Shown: positions 47,677 to 57,905 of the stretch, piece after piece
Position numbering within the stretch: the first letter of the stretch is position 1
How the letters are laid out: each line of letters starts with the position of its first letter
From: an uncultured Prochlorococcus sp.
GTDB lineage: Bacteria > Cyanobacteriota > Cyanobacteriia > PCC-6307 > Cyanobiaceae
NCBI GenBank assembly: GCA_902565305.1
Contig: CACFEJ010000007.1
Span: 1-61,644, forward strand
Length of the DNA: 61,644 nucleotides
Reading direction: 5' to 3'
Made by a program: the position numbers and the translations under genes
The notes under the pieces: generated by a model
Database searches by the model: none
What the model saw: the letters and a program-made list of their open reading frames with translations, nothing else
What the model was told of the DNA's origin: nothing

Positions 47677-47889
47677 CTAAATTGAATCTTCTAAGAAATT
47701 AGAATCTAATTTGTCAGTATATGCTTCATAAGGCAACATCATTACTTCTTCAAAATCTAAATCATTCATAATCCATTCTCTATATTCAGCTAATAAACTT
47801 TTTCTATCTTCATTATCTAATTCATAAATACGCAACGCTGTATCTTTAAAATTTTCTTTAATTAAATTTTCAATTTCTTTCCTCTTCAT
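47677..47889 (-). CDS. Small conserved-type hypothetical protein, 70 aa
   Basis: This 70-aa acidic, helical protein begins MKRKEIENLIKENFKDTALR and ends LDSNFLEDSI. No family is recognised; it has no cysteine, signal or membrane helix. It follows the recombinase-like gene by 1 nt on the same strand, so the two are probably translated from one message. It ends 2 nt from the convergent serine hydrolase. Confidence 0.65.
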   Translation of the reverse strand: MKRKEIENLIKENFKDTALRIYELDNEDRKSLLAEYREWIMNDLDFEEVMMLPYEAYTDKLDSNFLEDSI

Positions 47890-47890
47890 T

Positions 47891-48514
47891 TTATGTTAGT
47901 TTTCCTTCCAAAATTATTCTTCTTATTGTTGACAACGCAATTCCTGTTTGTGATCTGATTGATCGATAAGAATATCCTTCATTACGCAATCTGATTACTA
48001 AAGATTCTTTTAGAGGACTTATTTTGGGCCTTCCTCCTAAATTATTTCCAGATAATTTTCTCCGTAATAGTTGTTCTTTTTTTCTTTCACCTAAACTTTT
48101 TTCTTCTAAATTATCTAATTCATATAAAATCTTAAAAATTGAAGAATTTGCATTAGAAGATTGATTAGCAGCAAAAAAACCAGTCAAAGTTCTAAATTGA
48201 ATATCCTTATTAATAAGTTTATTTATTGTTATCAAACATTCTTTTTTATTTTTAAATGCTCGATCAAGCTGAGTTATTATTAATTGATCGCCTTTTGATA
48301 AGGAATTTATAGCTTTATTGAGTTGGGGTTTGATTTCTTCATCTAAACTTATAAATTCAGAGAACACTAAACTGCAACCCTCACCCTTCAAAATTTTTAT
48401 TTGCTCTTCTAAATATTCATATTCGTTATGAGTAGCTCTAGCATAACCTATTGCTTTAGAGTTTTTACTTTTTTCCGATAATAAAATACGTTTTCTTTTA
48501 AATTTAAAAGTCAA
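47891..48514 (-). CDS. Serine-recombinase-like protein with altered catalytic residues
   Basis: This 207-aa protein aligns by eye to resolvase/invertase proteins over its whole length: catalytic-domain start KAIGYARATHNEYEYLEEQI, strand LIITQLDRAFKN, long helix DNLEEKSLGERKKEQLLRRK, then GGRPKI and a helix-turn-helix GYSYRSIRSQTGIALSTIRRI. The catalytic serine position of YARVST reads YARATH (Thr instead of Ser), and LDRLGR reads LDRAFK. Strand transfer is therefore doubtful; it may be a DNA-binding regulator. No inverted repeats or transposon neighbours are visible. Confidence 0.8.
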   Translation of the reverse strand: MTFKFKRKRILLSEKSKNSKAIGYARATHNEYEYLEEQIKILKGEGCSLVFSEFISLDEEIKPQLNKAINSLSKGDQLIITQLDRAFKNKKECLITINKLINKDIQFRTLTGFFAANQSSNANSSIFKILYELDNLEEKSLGERKKEQLLRRKLSGNNLGGRPKISPLKESLVIRLRNEGYSYRSIRSQTGIALSTIRRIILEGKLT

Positions 48515-48854
48515 TGTTTTATTACATATATTTTTTACTGTATCAAAAAATAATCAAAAAAACACTTTTTAGTACAAAATAGGAAACTTATTATTATTTT
48601 TTTTGCTATATTTAAAAAGTTAGAAAGTTCTGATATCTGTATTAAAAATAACATAATGAAATCTGATTCAATTTTAGTTAATGAAACAAGAACGTTTTGT
48701 AATAAGTACATTTAATTAAGATTTTCTAAATTGCAGAAGGATTAGTTGAATTTATTTATTTACTTCTGTTGAATGAAGCTTCGTCTTTAAAATTATAAAT
48801 AGTTAAATTATCTTGTTTTTAGTAAAATGAAATTACAGGTCAAGAAGATTTAAT
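48515..48854. other. Divergent intergenic region before lipA
   Basis: This 340-nt AT-rich region lies between the divergent recombinase-like gene and lipA. It contains long A and T tracts and one 19-codon frame (48656-48715) with no ribosome site. No RNA gene or clear hairpin was recognised. TAAAAT near 48820 could serve as a -10 element for lipA. Confidence 0.4.
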
Positions 48855-49748
48855 GTGACTAATAATCCTAATAGTTTAATTTCAAAACCTGAATGGTTAA
48901 GGGTCAAAGCTCCACAAGTTGAGCGAATTGGTAGTACTGCAAATTTATTAAATGATTTAAATCTCAATACCGTATGTCAAGAAGCAAGCTGTCCAAATAT
49001 CGGCGAATGTTTTGCTAGTGGAACTGCAACTTTCCTCATAATGGGCCCTGGTTGCACTAGGGCATGTCCATATTGCGATATTGATTTTGATAGATCTAAG
49101 AGAGAATTAGACCCAACTGAACCATTTCGTTTAGCCGAAGCTGTTTTTAGAATGAAGCTTAAGCATGTTGTAATCACATCAGTTAATAGAGACGATCTTG
49201 AGGATGGTGGCGCATCTCAATTTTTTCAATGTGTTCATCAAATAAGAGAAAAATCTCCTGAAACTACTATTGAGCTTCTAATACCTGATCTTTGTGGCAA
49301 CTGGAAAGCGCTTGAAAAAGTTCTTGATTCAAATCCAAACGTTTTAAACCACAATATTGAGACTGTGGCTTCGCTATATAAAAAAGTAAGACCTCAAGGC
49401 AAATATGAAAGAACTCTTGAGTTGCTTAAAAGAACCAGAGACTATTCTCCCAAAATTTATACAAAGTCAGGCTTCATGCTTGGTTTAGGTGAAAAAGACG
49501 AGGAGGTCTTAAGTCTGCTTAAGGATTTAAAAAGTAATTTCGTTGATATTGTTACTATTGGCCAATATTTATCTCCTGGCCCTAATCATTTACCTGTTAA
49601 AAGATTTGTAAGTCCTTCAAAATTTAACTACTTTAAAGCGTTCGGGGAAAAAGATTTAAACTTCATGCAAGTAGTTAGTTCTCCTTTAACTCGTAGTAGC
49701 TACCATGCTGAAGAGATTCAAAAGCTTATGAAAAAGTATCCAAGATAG
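48855..49748 (+). CDS. lipA: Lipoyl synthase
   Basis: This 297-aa radical-SAM enzyme inserts two sulfurs into octanoyl-protein. The auxiliary cluster cysteines are Cys41/46/52 ([12 protein letters not shown]) and the radical-SAM CxxxCxxC is Cys67/71/74 (CTRACPYC). The C-terminal RSSYHAEE supplies the conserved serine ligand. It starts at GTG. Cyanobacteria often have two LipA proteins; which paralogue this is cannot be judged from one sequence. Confidence 0.96.
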   Translation: MTNNPNSLISKPEWLRVKAPQVERIGSTANLLNDLNLNTVCQEASCPNIGECFASGTATFLIMGPGCTRACPYCDIDFDRSKRELDPTEPFRLAEAVFRMKLKHVVITSVNRDDLEDGGASQFFQCVHQIREKSPETTIELLIPDLCGNWKALEKVLDSNPNVLNHNIETVASLYKKVRPQGKYERTLELLKRTRDYSPKIYTKSGFMLGLGEKDEEVLSLLKDLKSNFVDIVTIGQYLSPGPNHLPVKRFVSPSKFNYFKAFGEKDLNFMQVVSSPLTRSSYHAEEIQKLMKKYPR

Positions 49749-49754
49749 TTATAT

Positions 49755-50048
49755 TCATTTATTTGGATCTACCCACTCATTTAATTTCCATTCAACTAGA
49801 TCATTTTTAATCATTGGATCATTCTTAATTATTTTTAGTGCATTTCTATAATTACTCATCTCAAGAATAAGTAATCCGCCGTCACCTGGCCTATTTAACT
49901 CATCTACCAAAAAGCCACTTTTTATATTAATTCCCTCTTTTTTTAATTTTTTTACCCAATCAATATGTTCGCTAATTATTTTTCGTTTTAAATCATTATT
50001 AATCAAGTATTCTTTTTTTATGATTTCAGTTTTTACAAAGAAAGGCAT
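49755..50048 (-). CDS. YciI-like small protein
   Basis: This 97-aa protein has a dimeric alpha/beta barrel pattern: strands at the N-terminus (MPFFVKTEIIKK), HIDWVKKLKKEGIN and FLVDELNRPGDGGLLILEMSN, ending DLVEWKLNEWV. This resembles YciI family members, whose functions are mostly unknown. Its ATG directly follows the gltB stop (ATGTAAATG), so it is translationally coupled to glutamate synthase. Confidence 0.78.
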   Translation of the reverse strand: MPFFVKTEIIKKEYLINNDLKRKIISEHIDWVKKLKKEGINIKSGFLVDELNRPGDGGLLILEMSNYRNALKIIKNDPMIKNDLVEWKLNEWVDPNK

Positions 50049-53000
50049 TTACATTTTTTTTATACCAAGCATCTCTTCTTCGCTTGGGGGAACAATCAAT
50101 TTGAAAGTACTCTTAAAATAAGACCAATTTTCAATTATTTTGGCAGCCTTTAAGCTATTTGTTTTTGCTTGATATTCTCTAATAATTTCCAATAAGATAT
50201 ATTCCTGCTTTGATGAAGTTATTTGATGTATGCTTACTATTTCTTTATTTACTTTATTACTTAAATCATTCTTTTCATCGATTATAAAAGCTATTCCACC
50301 AGTCATGCCCGCACCAATATTCCTTCCTGTGGAACCCAGAATAACAACTTTCCCACCAGTCATGTATTCACAACAATGATCACCTGCTCCTTCTGTTACT
50401 GCCGTAGCACCACTATTTCTAACCGCAAATCTTTCTCCCGATTTTCCTAATGCAAATAATTTTCCACCTGTTGCTCCATAAAGACAGGTATTTCCTAGGA
50501 TGACTTGTTCGGAGGAGATTTCATTTATTTTTGGTGGAATTATTGTGAGTATTCCTCCATTCATTCCTTTACAAACATAATCATTAGCTTCTCCAATTAA
50601 TTGAACATTCATTCCCTTCAATAAAAAGGCACCAAAGCTTTGTCCTGCATATCCTTTGAAATTTAAGTTGAGTTCGCCATTGAAGCCAGTATTGCCATGA
50701 AGTTCTGCTATTTCGCCTGATATTTTCGCACAAACACTTCTATCTGTATTTTTTATCTCAATTTCTTTGGTTAATATTTTGTGATTTTTTATTGAATCTA
50801 TAAATTTAGTATCAGACAAAAACTCGTCTTCTAATACAGAACCATTACTATGGGCAGTTTTTAAGTGTTTTAACCATGATCTATCAGGGGTTGAGTGTTC
50901 ATTTACTAAAGAAGAAAGATCAATATTAGAAGTTTTTGGAAGATCGATATTTCTTGCAGAAAGAAATTCTTGATTACCAATCAGTTCTTCCATATTAGAG
51001 ACACCGATACTGCTCATTATCTGTCTTACTTCTTCAGCAATATACAAGAAAAAATTGACGACATTTTCTGGAATACCTTTAAATCTTTTTCTTAATTCTT
51101 CTTTTTGAGTGGCGACTCCAACAGGACACTTGTTTGTATGACAAACCCGAGCCATTATGCATCCTTCAGCAATCATCGCTACAGAACCAAAACCGTATTC
51201 TTCAGCACCTAGTAAAGCTGCAATAACTACGTCCCAGCCTGTTTTAAGACCTCCATCAGTTCTCAAAATTACTCTTTCGCGTAAGTTATTCTCTAAGAGA
51301 GATTTATGAACCTCAGCAACACCAAGTTCCCATGGTAAACCTGCATGTTTAATAGAACTCAGGGGTGAAGCACCTGTACCTCCGTCATGGCCTGATATTT
51401 GAATTACATCTGCATTAGCTTTGCTTACTCCAGCAGCAATAGTGCCTATACCAATTTCAGAAACAAGTTTAACGCTTACTTTCGCTTTTGGATGAACTTG
51501 GTGTAAGTCGTGGATAAGTTGAGCTAAATCTTCAATTGAATAAATATCATGATGCGGGGGAGGAGATATTAAAGCTACTCCAGGTTTACTATTTCTTAGT
51601 TTTGCAATGTAAGAATCAACTTTTGGACCAGGTAATTGTCCCCCCTCTCCGGGTTTTGCACCTTGAGCCATTTTAATTTCGAGTTGTTTACCACTTCTTA
51701 GATATTCAGGTGTAACTCCAAATCTTCCTGATGCTATTTGTTTAATAGCGGAGCATGCGGTGTCTCCATTCTTTAAGCCTTTAATAAATGGCAACGTCGC
51801 TGACTGAGTATTTTCATCGATATCATTTAAAACATTAAAACGGGCTGGATCTTCTCCCCCTTCTCCACTATTACTTTTTCCACCAATTCTATTCATTGCA
51901 ACTGCTAAAACTTCATGCGCTTCTCTGGATAAAGCACCTAAACTCATTCCTCCAGTACAGAACCTTTTGCAAATTGATTCAACACTTTCAACTTCCTCTA
52001 ATGGAATACTTTTTCTTTTTGAATTAATTGTTAGTAAATCTCTAAGAGATGTTGTCGGTCTATTACTAATAAGTTTTTTGTAAGTTTCAAAATGATCGTA
52101 TCCTGGCCCTTGTTTTACCGCCGAATGTAAAACTTTGGAAATCTCTGGGTTATTGGAATGATATTCTCCATTATTTCTAAATTGTACAAATCCTAAAAAT
52201 TCTAATTTCTTTAAATCGATCTCTGGATAGGCTTTCGTATGTATTGAAAGTGTTTCATTAGTTAATTCTTTTAATGTTATGCCAGCGATACGACTTGTTG
52301 TACCATCAAAAGCAATTTTTATTAAGTCAGATCCAAGGCCTACAGCTTCAAAAATTTGTGCACCATGGTAACTAGATAAAAGTGAGATGCCTATTTTTGA
52401 GAGAATTTTTCTTAGACCGTCTTCTAGAGCTTTTTTAATATTTTCTTGAACATCAACTATTGATAATGGATTTATTTTTTTAGTATCAATGAGTTTTTGT
52501 GTTTTTGGATGTTTTAACCAGTGTCTACCTGCTTCGAAGGTCAACCAAGGGCAAACTGCACTTGCTCCATATCCAATTAAACAGGCTAAGTGATGTGTGC
52601 TCCAACATTGACCAGTCTCAATTATTAGAGAAGCTTTTAGCCTGATTTCTTTTTTAAGAAGATAATGATGAATTGCTCCAACAGCAAGTAAAGGAGGTAT
52701 GAAAGTCTTTTTAGGATTAATTCCCTTATCAGAAATGACAATTAAAGAGCAACCTTCTTTTATAGACAGCTCACTCTGTTTACAGATTAGTTTTAATTGG
52801 TTCTCTAAGCCTTGAATACCTTCATCTAAATCAAACAAACTTGAAATTGTCTGAGATTTAATTTTTGATTTTTTGATTGAAATGAGTTCTTCCTCATTTA
52901 GAATCGGACTTTGTAAATGAATAAAAGGTTTAGCATCTTTAATTTCAAATGGTGTACCTCTTTCTCCTAGATGCATTTCTAAACTCATTACAAGTTTTTC

Positions 53001-54620
53001 TCTCAGAGGGTCAATAGGAGGATTAGTAACTTGCGCAAATCTTTGCTTAAAGTAGTCGTATAAAATATGTGGCTTAGATGAAAGAACTGCTAAGGGGATA
53101 TCGTCGCCCATGCAATAAGTAGGCTCTTTAGCTAATGAAGCCATTGAATCTAAGATAAGGTCATTATCTTCCGCTGAAAACCCGTATGCAGTTTGTTGTT
53201 GCAACAACTCAAGGTCTTTTAGTGTGCAGTCTTTAACCCATTCATTATTTTCAATTTTTATAGTTCTTTTACTGAGAAGGTTTTTATAATCATGCCTTTG
53301 AGCGGCTTCAGATTTTACTTCCCAATTTCTTAGGATTCTATTCTGATGAAAATCCACTGCCAACATTTGTCCCGGTCCTAATCGACCTTTTTCTATTACT
53401 CTTCCTTCTTCAAGATCTACTACTCCTGTTTCAGAACCCATTATTACAAAACCATCATTTGTGATTGAATATCTTGCTGGTCTTAGGCCATTTCTATCAA
53501 GTGTTGCTCCGACAAAATTTCCATCAGCAAATACTAGTAGTGCTGGACCATCCCAAGCCTCCTGCAGACTTGCAGAATATTCATAAAAAGCTTTTATATA
53601 CTTTCTCTCCTCAAGCTCTGGTTGATCTCTAAATGCTTCAGGAACAAGTTTTAATAATGAGTCAGTAATGGGCTGACCTGAACGAATATTGATTTCAAGG
53701 GTTGCATCAAGATTTGATGAATCACTTTTGTTTACATCTACAATGGGCTTAATTTCATTAGATAACTCTCCCCAAAAATCATCTATATGTGTTTCTGAAG
53801 CTTTAGCCCAATTAATATTGCCTAAGAGAGTATTTATTTCGCCATTATGACCCAAAAATCTCATGGGCTGAGCTAGTGGCCACTTTGGAAGTGTATTAGT
53901 ACTAAATCTACGATGATAAACAGAAAATGAAACTTTAAAACTCTCTTCTTTTAGATCTTTATAAAACTCTGATAATATTTCAGAGCGAACCATACCTTTA
54001 TAAACAACTGTTTGAGAACTTAATGAGGCAAAATAAAATTCACAATCTCCAACATCGTTTTTGAAAGTTTCTCTTATTTTTTTCTCAATTCTTTTCCTTA
54101 ATTGAAATAAAAGCCTTTCAACATCCTTATGATCTTTTTTGTCTATAAATAAAATCCACTGACAGATGAATGGAGCATTTGCTTTAGCTAAAGGACCTAA
54201 GATTTCATTATTAACGGGTACTGTTCTCCAAGATGTTTTGTTGACTTTTAATTTTTCTGCTTCTTCATCACATATTGATTTACATATTTCAATTTTTTCT
54301 TTTTTATTAGGCATAAAAACCATGCCTAAACCTCTATTAAATTCTTGAGTATTTTTTAGATTGATTTTCTCTTCTAGATATCCCCATGGAATTGAACATA
54401 AAATGCCTGCTCCATCTCCTGAGTCACTATCTCCTCCACAACCTCCTCTATGCTCCATGCAGTTGAGGCCCTTTAGAGATTGTTTAAGGATCCAGTTGCT
54501 TTCTATACCTTCAACGTTTGCTACGAAACCAACTCCACAGGCATCTTTCTCCCCAATTATTCCATTTGGGGAATAACTATCTTGATATGGGCCAACGATT
54601 CTTTTGATACTCTCTCCCAT
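50049..54620 (-). CDS. gltB: Ferredoxin-dependent glutamate synthase
   Basis: This 1523-aa Fd-GOGAT makes two glutamates from glutamine and 2-oxoglutarate with reduced ferredoxin. The protein starts with a 27-residue propeptide; Cys28 of EKDACGVGFVAN becomes the N-terminal nucleophile of the glutaminase domain (about 28-430). The FMN synthase domain carries GEGGEDPARFN, and the [3Fe-4S] ligands are CHTNKCPVG with a preceding Cys (C-x5-C-x4-C). The GXGXG helix domain is at about 1300-1480 (GGKVVILGSTGRNIGAGMTGG). No NADPH-binding partner (gltD) is adjacent, consistent with the ferredoxin type, also named glsF. Confidence 0.97.
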   Translation of the reverse strand: MGESIKRIVGPYQDSYSPNGIIGEKDACGVGFVANVEGIESNWILKQSLKGLNCMEHRGGCGGDSDSGDGAGILCSIPWGYLEEKINLKNTQEFNRGLGMVFMPNKKEKIEICKSICDEEAEKLKVNKTSWRTVPVNNEILGPLAKANAPFICQWILFIDKKDHKDVERLLFQLRKRIEKKIRETFKNDVGDCEFYFASLSSQTVVYKGMVRSEILSEFYKDLKEESFKVSFSVYHRRFSTNTLPKWPLAQPMRFLGHNGEINTLLGNINWAKASETHIDDFWGELSNEIKPIVDVNKSDSSNLDATLEINIRSGQPITDSLLKLVPEAFRDQPELEERKYIKAFYEYSASLQEAWDGPALLVFADGNFVGATLDRNGLRPARYSITNDGFVIMGSETGVVDLEEGRVIEKGRLGPGQMLAVDFHQNRILRNWEVKSEAAQRHDYKNLLSKRTIKIENNEWVKDCTLKDLELLQQQTAYGFSAEDNDLILDSMASLAKEPTYCMGDDIPLAVLSSKPHILYDYFKQRFAQVTNPPIDPLREKLVMSLEMHLGERGTPFEIKDAKPFIHLQSPILNEEELISIKKSKIKSQTISSLFDLDEGIQGLENQLKLICKQSELSIKEGCSLIVISDKGINPKKTFIPPLLAVGAIHHYLLKKEIRLKASLIIETGQCWSTHHLACLIGYGASAVCPWLTFEAGRHWLKHPKTQKLIDTKKINPLSIVDVQENIKKALEDGLRKILSKIGISLLSSYHGAQIFEAVGLGSDLIKIAFDGTTSRIAGITLKELTNETLSIHTKAYPEIDLKKLEFLGFVQFRNNGEYHSNNPEISKVLHSAVKQGPGYDHFETYKKLISNRPTTSLRDLLTINSKRKSIPLEEVESVESICKRFCTGGMSLGALSREAHEVLAVAMNRIGGKSNSGEGGEDPARFNVLNDIDENTQSATLPFIKGLKNGDTACSAIKQIASGRFGVTPEYLRSGKQLEIKMAQGAKPGEGGQLPGPKVDSYIAKLRNSKPGVALISPPPHHDIYSIEDLAQLIHDLHQVHPKAKVSVKLVSEIGIGTIAAGVSKANADVIQISGHDGGTGASPLSSIKHAGLPWELGVAEVHKSLLENNLRERVILRTDGGLKTGWDVVIAALLGAEEYGFGSVAMIAEGCIMARVCHTNKCPVGVATQKEELRKRFKGIPENVVNFFLYIAEEVRQIMSSIGVSNMEELIGNQEFLSARNIDLPKTSNIDLSSLVNEHSTPDRSWLKHLKTAHSNGSVLEDEFLSDTKFIDSIKNHKILTKEIEIKNTDRSVCAKISGEIAELHGNTGFNGELNLNFKGYAGQSFGAFLLKGMNVQLIGEANDYVCKGMNGGILTIIPPKINEISSEQVILGNTCLYGATGGKLFALGKSGERFAVRNSGATAVTEGAGDHCCEYMTGGKVVILGSTGRNIGAGMTGGIAFIIDEKNDLSNKVNKEIVSIHQITSSKQEYILLEIIREYQAKTNSLKAAKIIENWSYFKSTFKLIVPPSEEEMLGIKKM

Positions 54621-54777
54621 AGATTATTTAATTCTATTTAGTTATTTATGTATTTCTATTATAAAAATAAATATGAAAATAAATCTAAAGATAATGAATA
54701 TTTACCAAATAATTTTAATTTGACAAATTTTAAAAAAAAATATAATTAAAAACTTTTAGTTAGTGCTCTTAAAAGGT

Positions 54778-54783
54778 TATGAT
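54778..54783 (+). promoter_or_regulatory. Candidate -10 box of the str operon
   Basis: TATGAT lies 34 nt before the rpsL ATG in the 197-nt divergent gltB-rpsL region. It is the best -10 match close to the start; no convincing -35 element was found. Confidence 0.35.
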
Positions 54784-54817
54784 AGTTAAATGTTTATTTT
54801 TATCTAAGTTTTAATAG

Positions 54818-55192
54818 ATGCCCACCATCTCACAATTAGTAGGTTCAGAAAGAAAACGTCTGACAAAGAAAACAAAATCTCCTGCATTAAAAGCTTGCCC
54901 CGAGAGAAGAGGGGTATGTACAAGAGTCTATACATCAACACCTAAAAAACCTAATTCAGCTTTGAGAAAAGTTGCTAGGGTTAGATTAACTTCTGGTTTC
55001 GAAGTAACTGCTTATATTCCTGGAATTGGTCATAATTTGCAAGAACATTCTGTAGTACTTCTTAGGGGTGGAAGAGTAAAGGATTTGCCAGGAGTTAGAT
55101 ATCATATAATAAGAGGAACTTTAGATACGGCTGGAGTCAAAGATAGACGTCAATCCAGATCTAAGTATGGAGCAAAAGCTCCAAAAGATTAA
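54818..55192 (+). CDS. rpsL: 30S ribosomal protein S12
   Basis: This 124-aa decoding-centre protein has the [17 protein letters not shown] and [16 protein letters not shown] loops, with both lysines whose mutation gives streptomycin resistance in other bacteria kept as wild type. It is the first gene of the str operon. Confidence 0.98.
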   Translation: MPTISQLVGSERKRLTKKTKSPALKACPERRGVCTRVYTSTPKKPNSALRKVARVRLTSGFEVTAYIPGIGHNLQEHSVVLLRGGRVKDLPGVRYHIIRGTLDTAGVKDRRQSRSKYGAKAPKD

Positions 55193-55217
55193 TTTGTAAA
55201 CATCACTTTTTTTAAAC

Positions 55218-55688
55218 ATGTCACGTCGTAATGCAGCAGTAAAAAGACCAGTCCTTCCTGATCCTCAATTTAATAGTCGTCTTGCTTCAATGATGATTTC
55301 TCGATTGATGAAGCATGGTAAAAAATCTACAGCTCAAAGAATATTGTCTGATGCGTTTTCTTTAATAGGCGAGAGAACAGGAGGGAATGCAGTGGAATTA
55401 TTCGAAACAGCTGTAAAAAATGCTACTCCTCTTGTCGAGGTACGAGCTAGAAGAGTTGGTGGTGCAACATATCAAGTACCTATGGAAGTTCGCCAGGAGA
55501 GGGGTACGGCTATGGCATTAAGATGGCTTGTTACATTCTCACGAGCAAGAAATGGTAAGAGTATGTCCCAAAAACTTGCTGGTGAGTTAATGGATGCTGC
55601 AAATGAAACTGGTAGTGCCGTTAAAAAAAGAGAAGATACTCATAAAATGGCAGAAGCTAATAAAGCTTTTGCACATTACAGATATTAA
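55218..55688 (+). CDS. rpsG: 30S ribosomal protein S7
   Basis: This 156-aa head-assembly protein at the E site has the signature [35 protein letters not shown] and a C-terminus [14 protein letters not shown]. In E. coli it represses the str operon. Confidence 0.98.
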   Translation: MSRRNAAVKRPVLPDPQFNSRLASMMISRLMKHGKKSTAQRILSDAFSLIGERTGGNAVELFETAVKNATPLVEVRARRVGGATYQVPMEVRQERGTAMALRWLVTFSRARNGKSMSQKLAGELMDAANETGSAVKKREDTHKMAEANKAFAHYRY

Positions 55689-55784
55689 TTTCATCAAAAG
55701 GTACTTAAGTAGTTTATTATTATTAAAGTTTGCTTTTACGGTGAACTATATTTATCTAAAATTATTTTATTTGGAGCTTTAAAA

Positions 55785-57860
55785 TTGGCACGCGACTTTC
55801 CCCTAGAACGAGTAAGGAACATAGGTATAGCCGCTCATATTGACGCAGGTAAGACAACAACTACTGAAAGAATTTTGTTTTATTCAGGTGTAGTCCACAA
55901 AATAGGAGAGGTTCATGATGGTGCTGCTGTAACCGATTGGATGGCTCAAGAAAGAGAAAGAGGAATAACTATTACTGCTGCTGCAATATCTACTAGTTGG
56001 CAAGATCATAGGATTAATATTATTGATACTCCTGGACACGTTGATTTTACTATTGAAGTTGAAAGATCAATGCGTGTGTTGGATGGAGTTATAGCTGTAT
56101 TTTGCGCAGTTGGTGGAGTTCAGCCTCAATCCGAAACGGTTTGGCGTCAAGCAGATAGATACTCTGTTCCAAGAATGGTTTTTGTTAATAAAATGGACAG
56201 AACTGGTGCGGATTTTTTAAAGGTTAATAAACAAATTAAAGATCGATTAAAGGCAAATTCACTTCCAATTCAGTTACCTATTGGGGCTGAAGGTGATCTC
56301 ACAGGCATTATTGATTTAGTAGCAAACAAAGCATATCTTTACAAAAACGATTTAGGTACTGATATCGAAGAAGCTCCAATACCATCTGACATGGAGAAGG
56401 AAGCTGCTGAGTGGAGACTTAAGCTAATGGAAAGTGTTGCAGAAAATGATGAAGAGTTAATAGAAATATTTCTTGAAACAGGAGAATTATCTGAAGATCA
56501 ACTAAAAAAAGGTATCAGAGAAGGGGTTTTAAAACATGGATTGGTTCCTGTATTATGCGGTTCAGCTTTTAAGAATAAAGGAGTTCAACTTGTACTAGAT
56601 GCTGTAGTTGATTACTTGCCAGCTCCAGTTGATGTGAAACCAATACAAGGTGTTCTACCTAGTGGTAAAGAAGATGTTAGACCTTCAGATGATAATGCTC
56701 CTTTCAGTGCATTAGCTTTCAAAGTAATGTCAGATCCTTATGGAAAATTAACTTTTGTAAGAATGTATTCGGGTGTCCTTTCAAAAGGAAGTTATGTAAT
56801 GAATTCTACTAAGGATGCTAAAGAGAGAATTTCTAGATTAGTAATCCTTAAGGCTGATGAAAGAGAGGAGGTTGATGAATTGAGGGCTGGGGATTTAGGA
56901 GCTGTTTTGGGTCTTAAAAACACAACAACTGGCGACACTTTATGTAACACAGAAGATCCAATAGTTTTAGAGACATTGTTTATCCCTGAACCAGTTATCT
57001 CAGTGGCTGTTGAGCCGAAAACTAAAGGTGATATGGAAAAATTATCAAAAGCTTTAACCGCTTTGTCTGAAGAGGATCCAACTTTTAGGGTTAGCACAGA
57101 TCCTGAGACTAATCAAACTGTCATAGCAGGTATGGGTGAGTTGCACTTGGAAATCCTTGTTGACAGGATGTTAAGGGAATTTAAAGTTGAAGCAAATATA
57201 GGAGCTCCACAAGTTTCATATAGAGAAACTATTAGGTCTAGTTCTAAAGGCGAAGGTAAATATGCAAGACAGACTGGAGGTAAAGGTCAGTATGGCCATG
57301 TAATCATTGAAATGGAACCTGCTGAAGTTGGTAAAGGTTTTGAATTTGTAAACAAAATTGTTGGTGGAGCTGTTCCAAAAGAGTATATTGGTCCTGCATC
57401 TAATGGAATGAAAGAGACCTGCGAATCTGGTGTTCTTGCCGGTTATCCACTCATTGATGTAAAAGTAACACTAGTCGATGGTTCGTTCCACGATGTAGAC
57501 TCATCTGAAATGGCCTTCAAAATTGCAGGTTCCATGGCTTTTAAAGACGGGGTTAAAAAATGCAATCCTGTCCTTTTAGAGCCTATGATGAAAGTTGAGG
57601 TCGAAAGTCCTGACGACTTTCTTGGATCTGTAATTGGTGATCTCTCTTCCAGAAGAGGTCAAGTAGAAGGACAATCTGTTGATGATGGATTGTCTAAGGT
57701 ACAGGCCAAAGTGCCGTTAGCCGAAATGTTCGGTTATGCCACTCAACTCCGATCAATGACTCAAGGTCGGGGTATATTTTCAATGGAGTTCGCAAATTAT
57801 GAGGAAGTTCCTCGTAATGTTGCTGAAGCTATCATTTCCAAGAATCAGGGCAACTCCTGA
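55785..57860 (+). CDS. fusA: Elongation factor G
   Basis: This 691-aa translocase GTPase has G1 AHIDAGKTT at 17-25, switch [11 protein letters not shown] and G4 [10 protein letters not shown]; domains II-V follow in order. It starts with TTG after a 96-nt gap from rpsG. Length is normal for the family; a single EF-G serves translocation and recycling. Confidence 0.98.
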   Translation: MARDFPLERVRNIGIAAHIDAGKTTTTERILFYSGVVHKIGEVHDGAAVTDWMAQERERGITITAAAISTSWQDHRINIIDTPGHVDFTIEVERSMRVLDGVIAVFCAVGGVQPQSETVWRQADRYSVPRMVFVNKMDRTGADFLKVNKQIKDRLKANSLPIQLPIGAEGDLTGIIDLVANKAYLYKNDLGTDIEEAPIPSDMEKEAAEWRLKLMESVAENDEELIEIFLETGELSEDQLKKGIREGVLKHGLVPVLCGSAFKNKGVQLVLDAVVDYLPAPVDVKPIQGVLPSGKEDVRPSDDNAPFSALAFKVMSDPYGKLTFVRMYSGVLSKGSYVMNSTKDAKERISRLVILKADEREEVDELRAGDLGAVLGLKNTTTGDTLCNTEDPIVLETLFIPEPVISVAVEPKTKGDMEKLSKALTALSEEDPTFRVSTDPETNQTVIAGMGELHLEILVDRMLREFKVEANIGAPQVSYRETIRSSSKGEGKYARQTGGKGQYGHVIIEMEPAEVGKGFEFVNKIVGGAVPKEYIGPASNGMKETCESGVLAGYPLIDVKVTLVDGSFHDVDSSEMAFKIAGSMAFKDGVKKCNPVLLEPMMKVEVESPDDFLGSVIGDLSSRRGQVEGQSVDDGLSKVQAKVPLAEMFGYATQLRSMTQGRGIFSMEFANYEEVPRNVAEAIISKNQGNS

Positions 57861-57905
57861 TCTCTAAACTAAAACACTCTTAAACCCTCGATTCTTTAAT
57901 TCAAA

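Noticed and set aside
47677-48514. Mobile element or integron centred on the recombinase-like gene
   Set aside because: No terminal inverted repeats, direct repeats or cargo were seen, flanking genes are core, and the active-site residues are changed.
48656-48715. 19-codon open frame in the lipA upstream region
   Set aside because: Too short, no ribosome-binding site and no recognisable sequence; likely chance in AT-rich DNA.
54621-54817. NtcA box upstream of gltB
   Set aside because: No GTA-N8-TAC was found; the nearest match (GTA-N8-ATA) is not convincing.
56792-57097. 101-aa open frame antisense to fusA
   Set aside because: Shadow frame within EF-G; no independent support.
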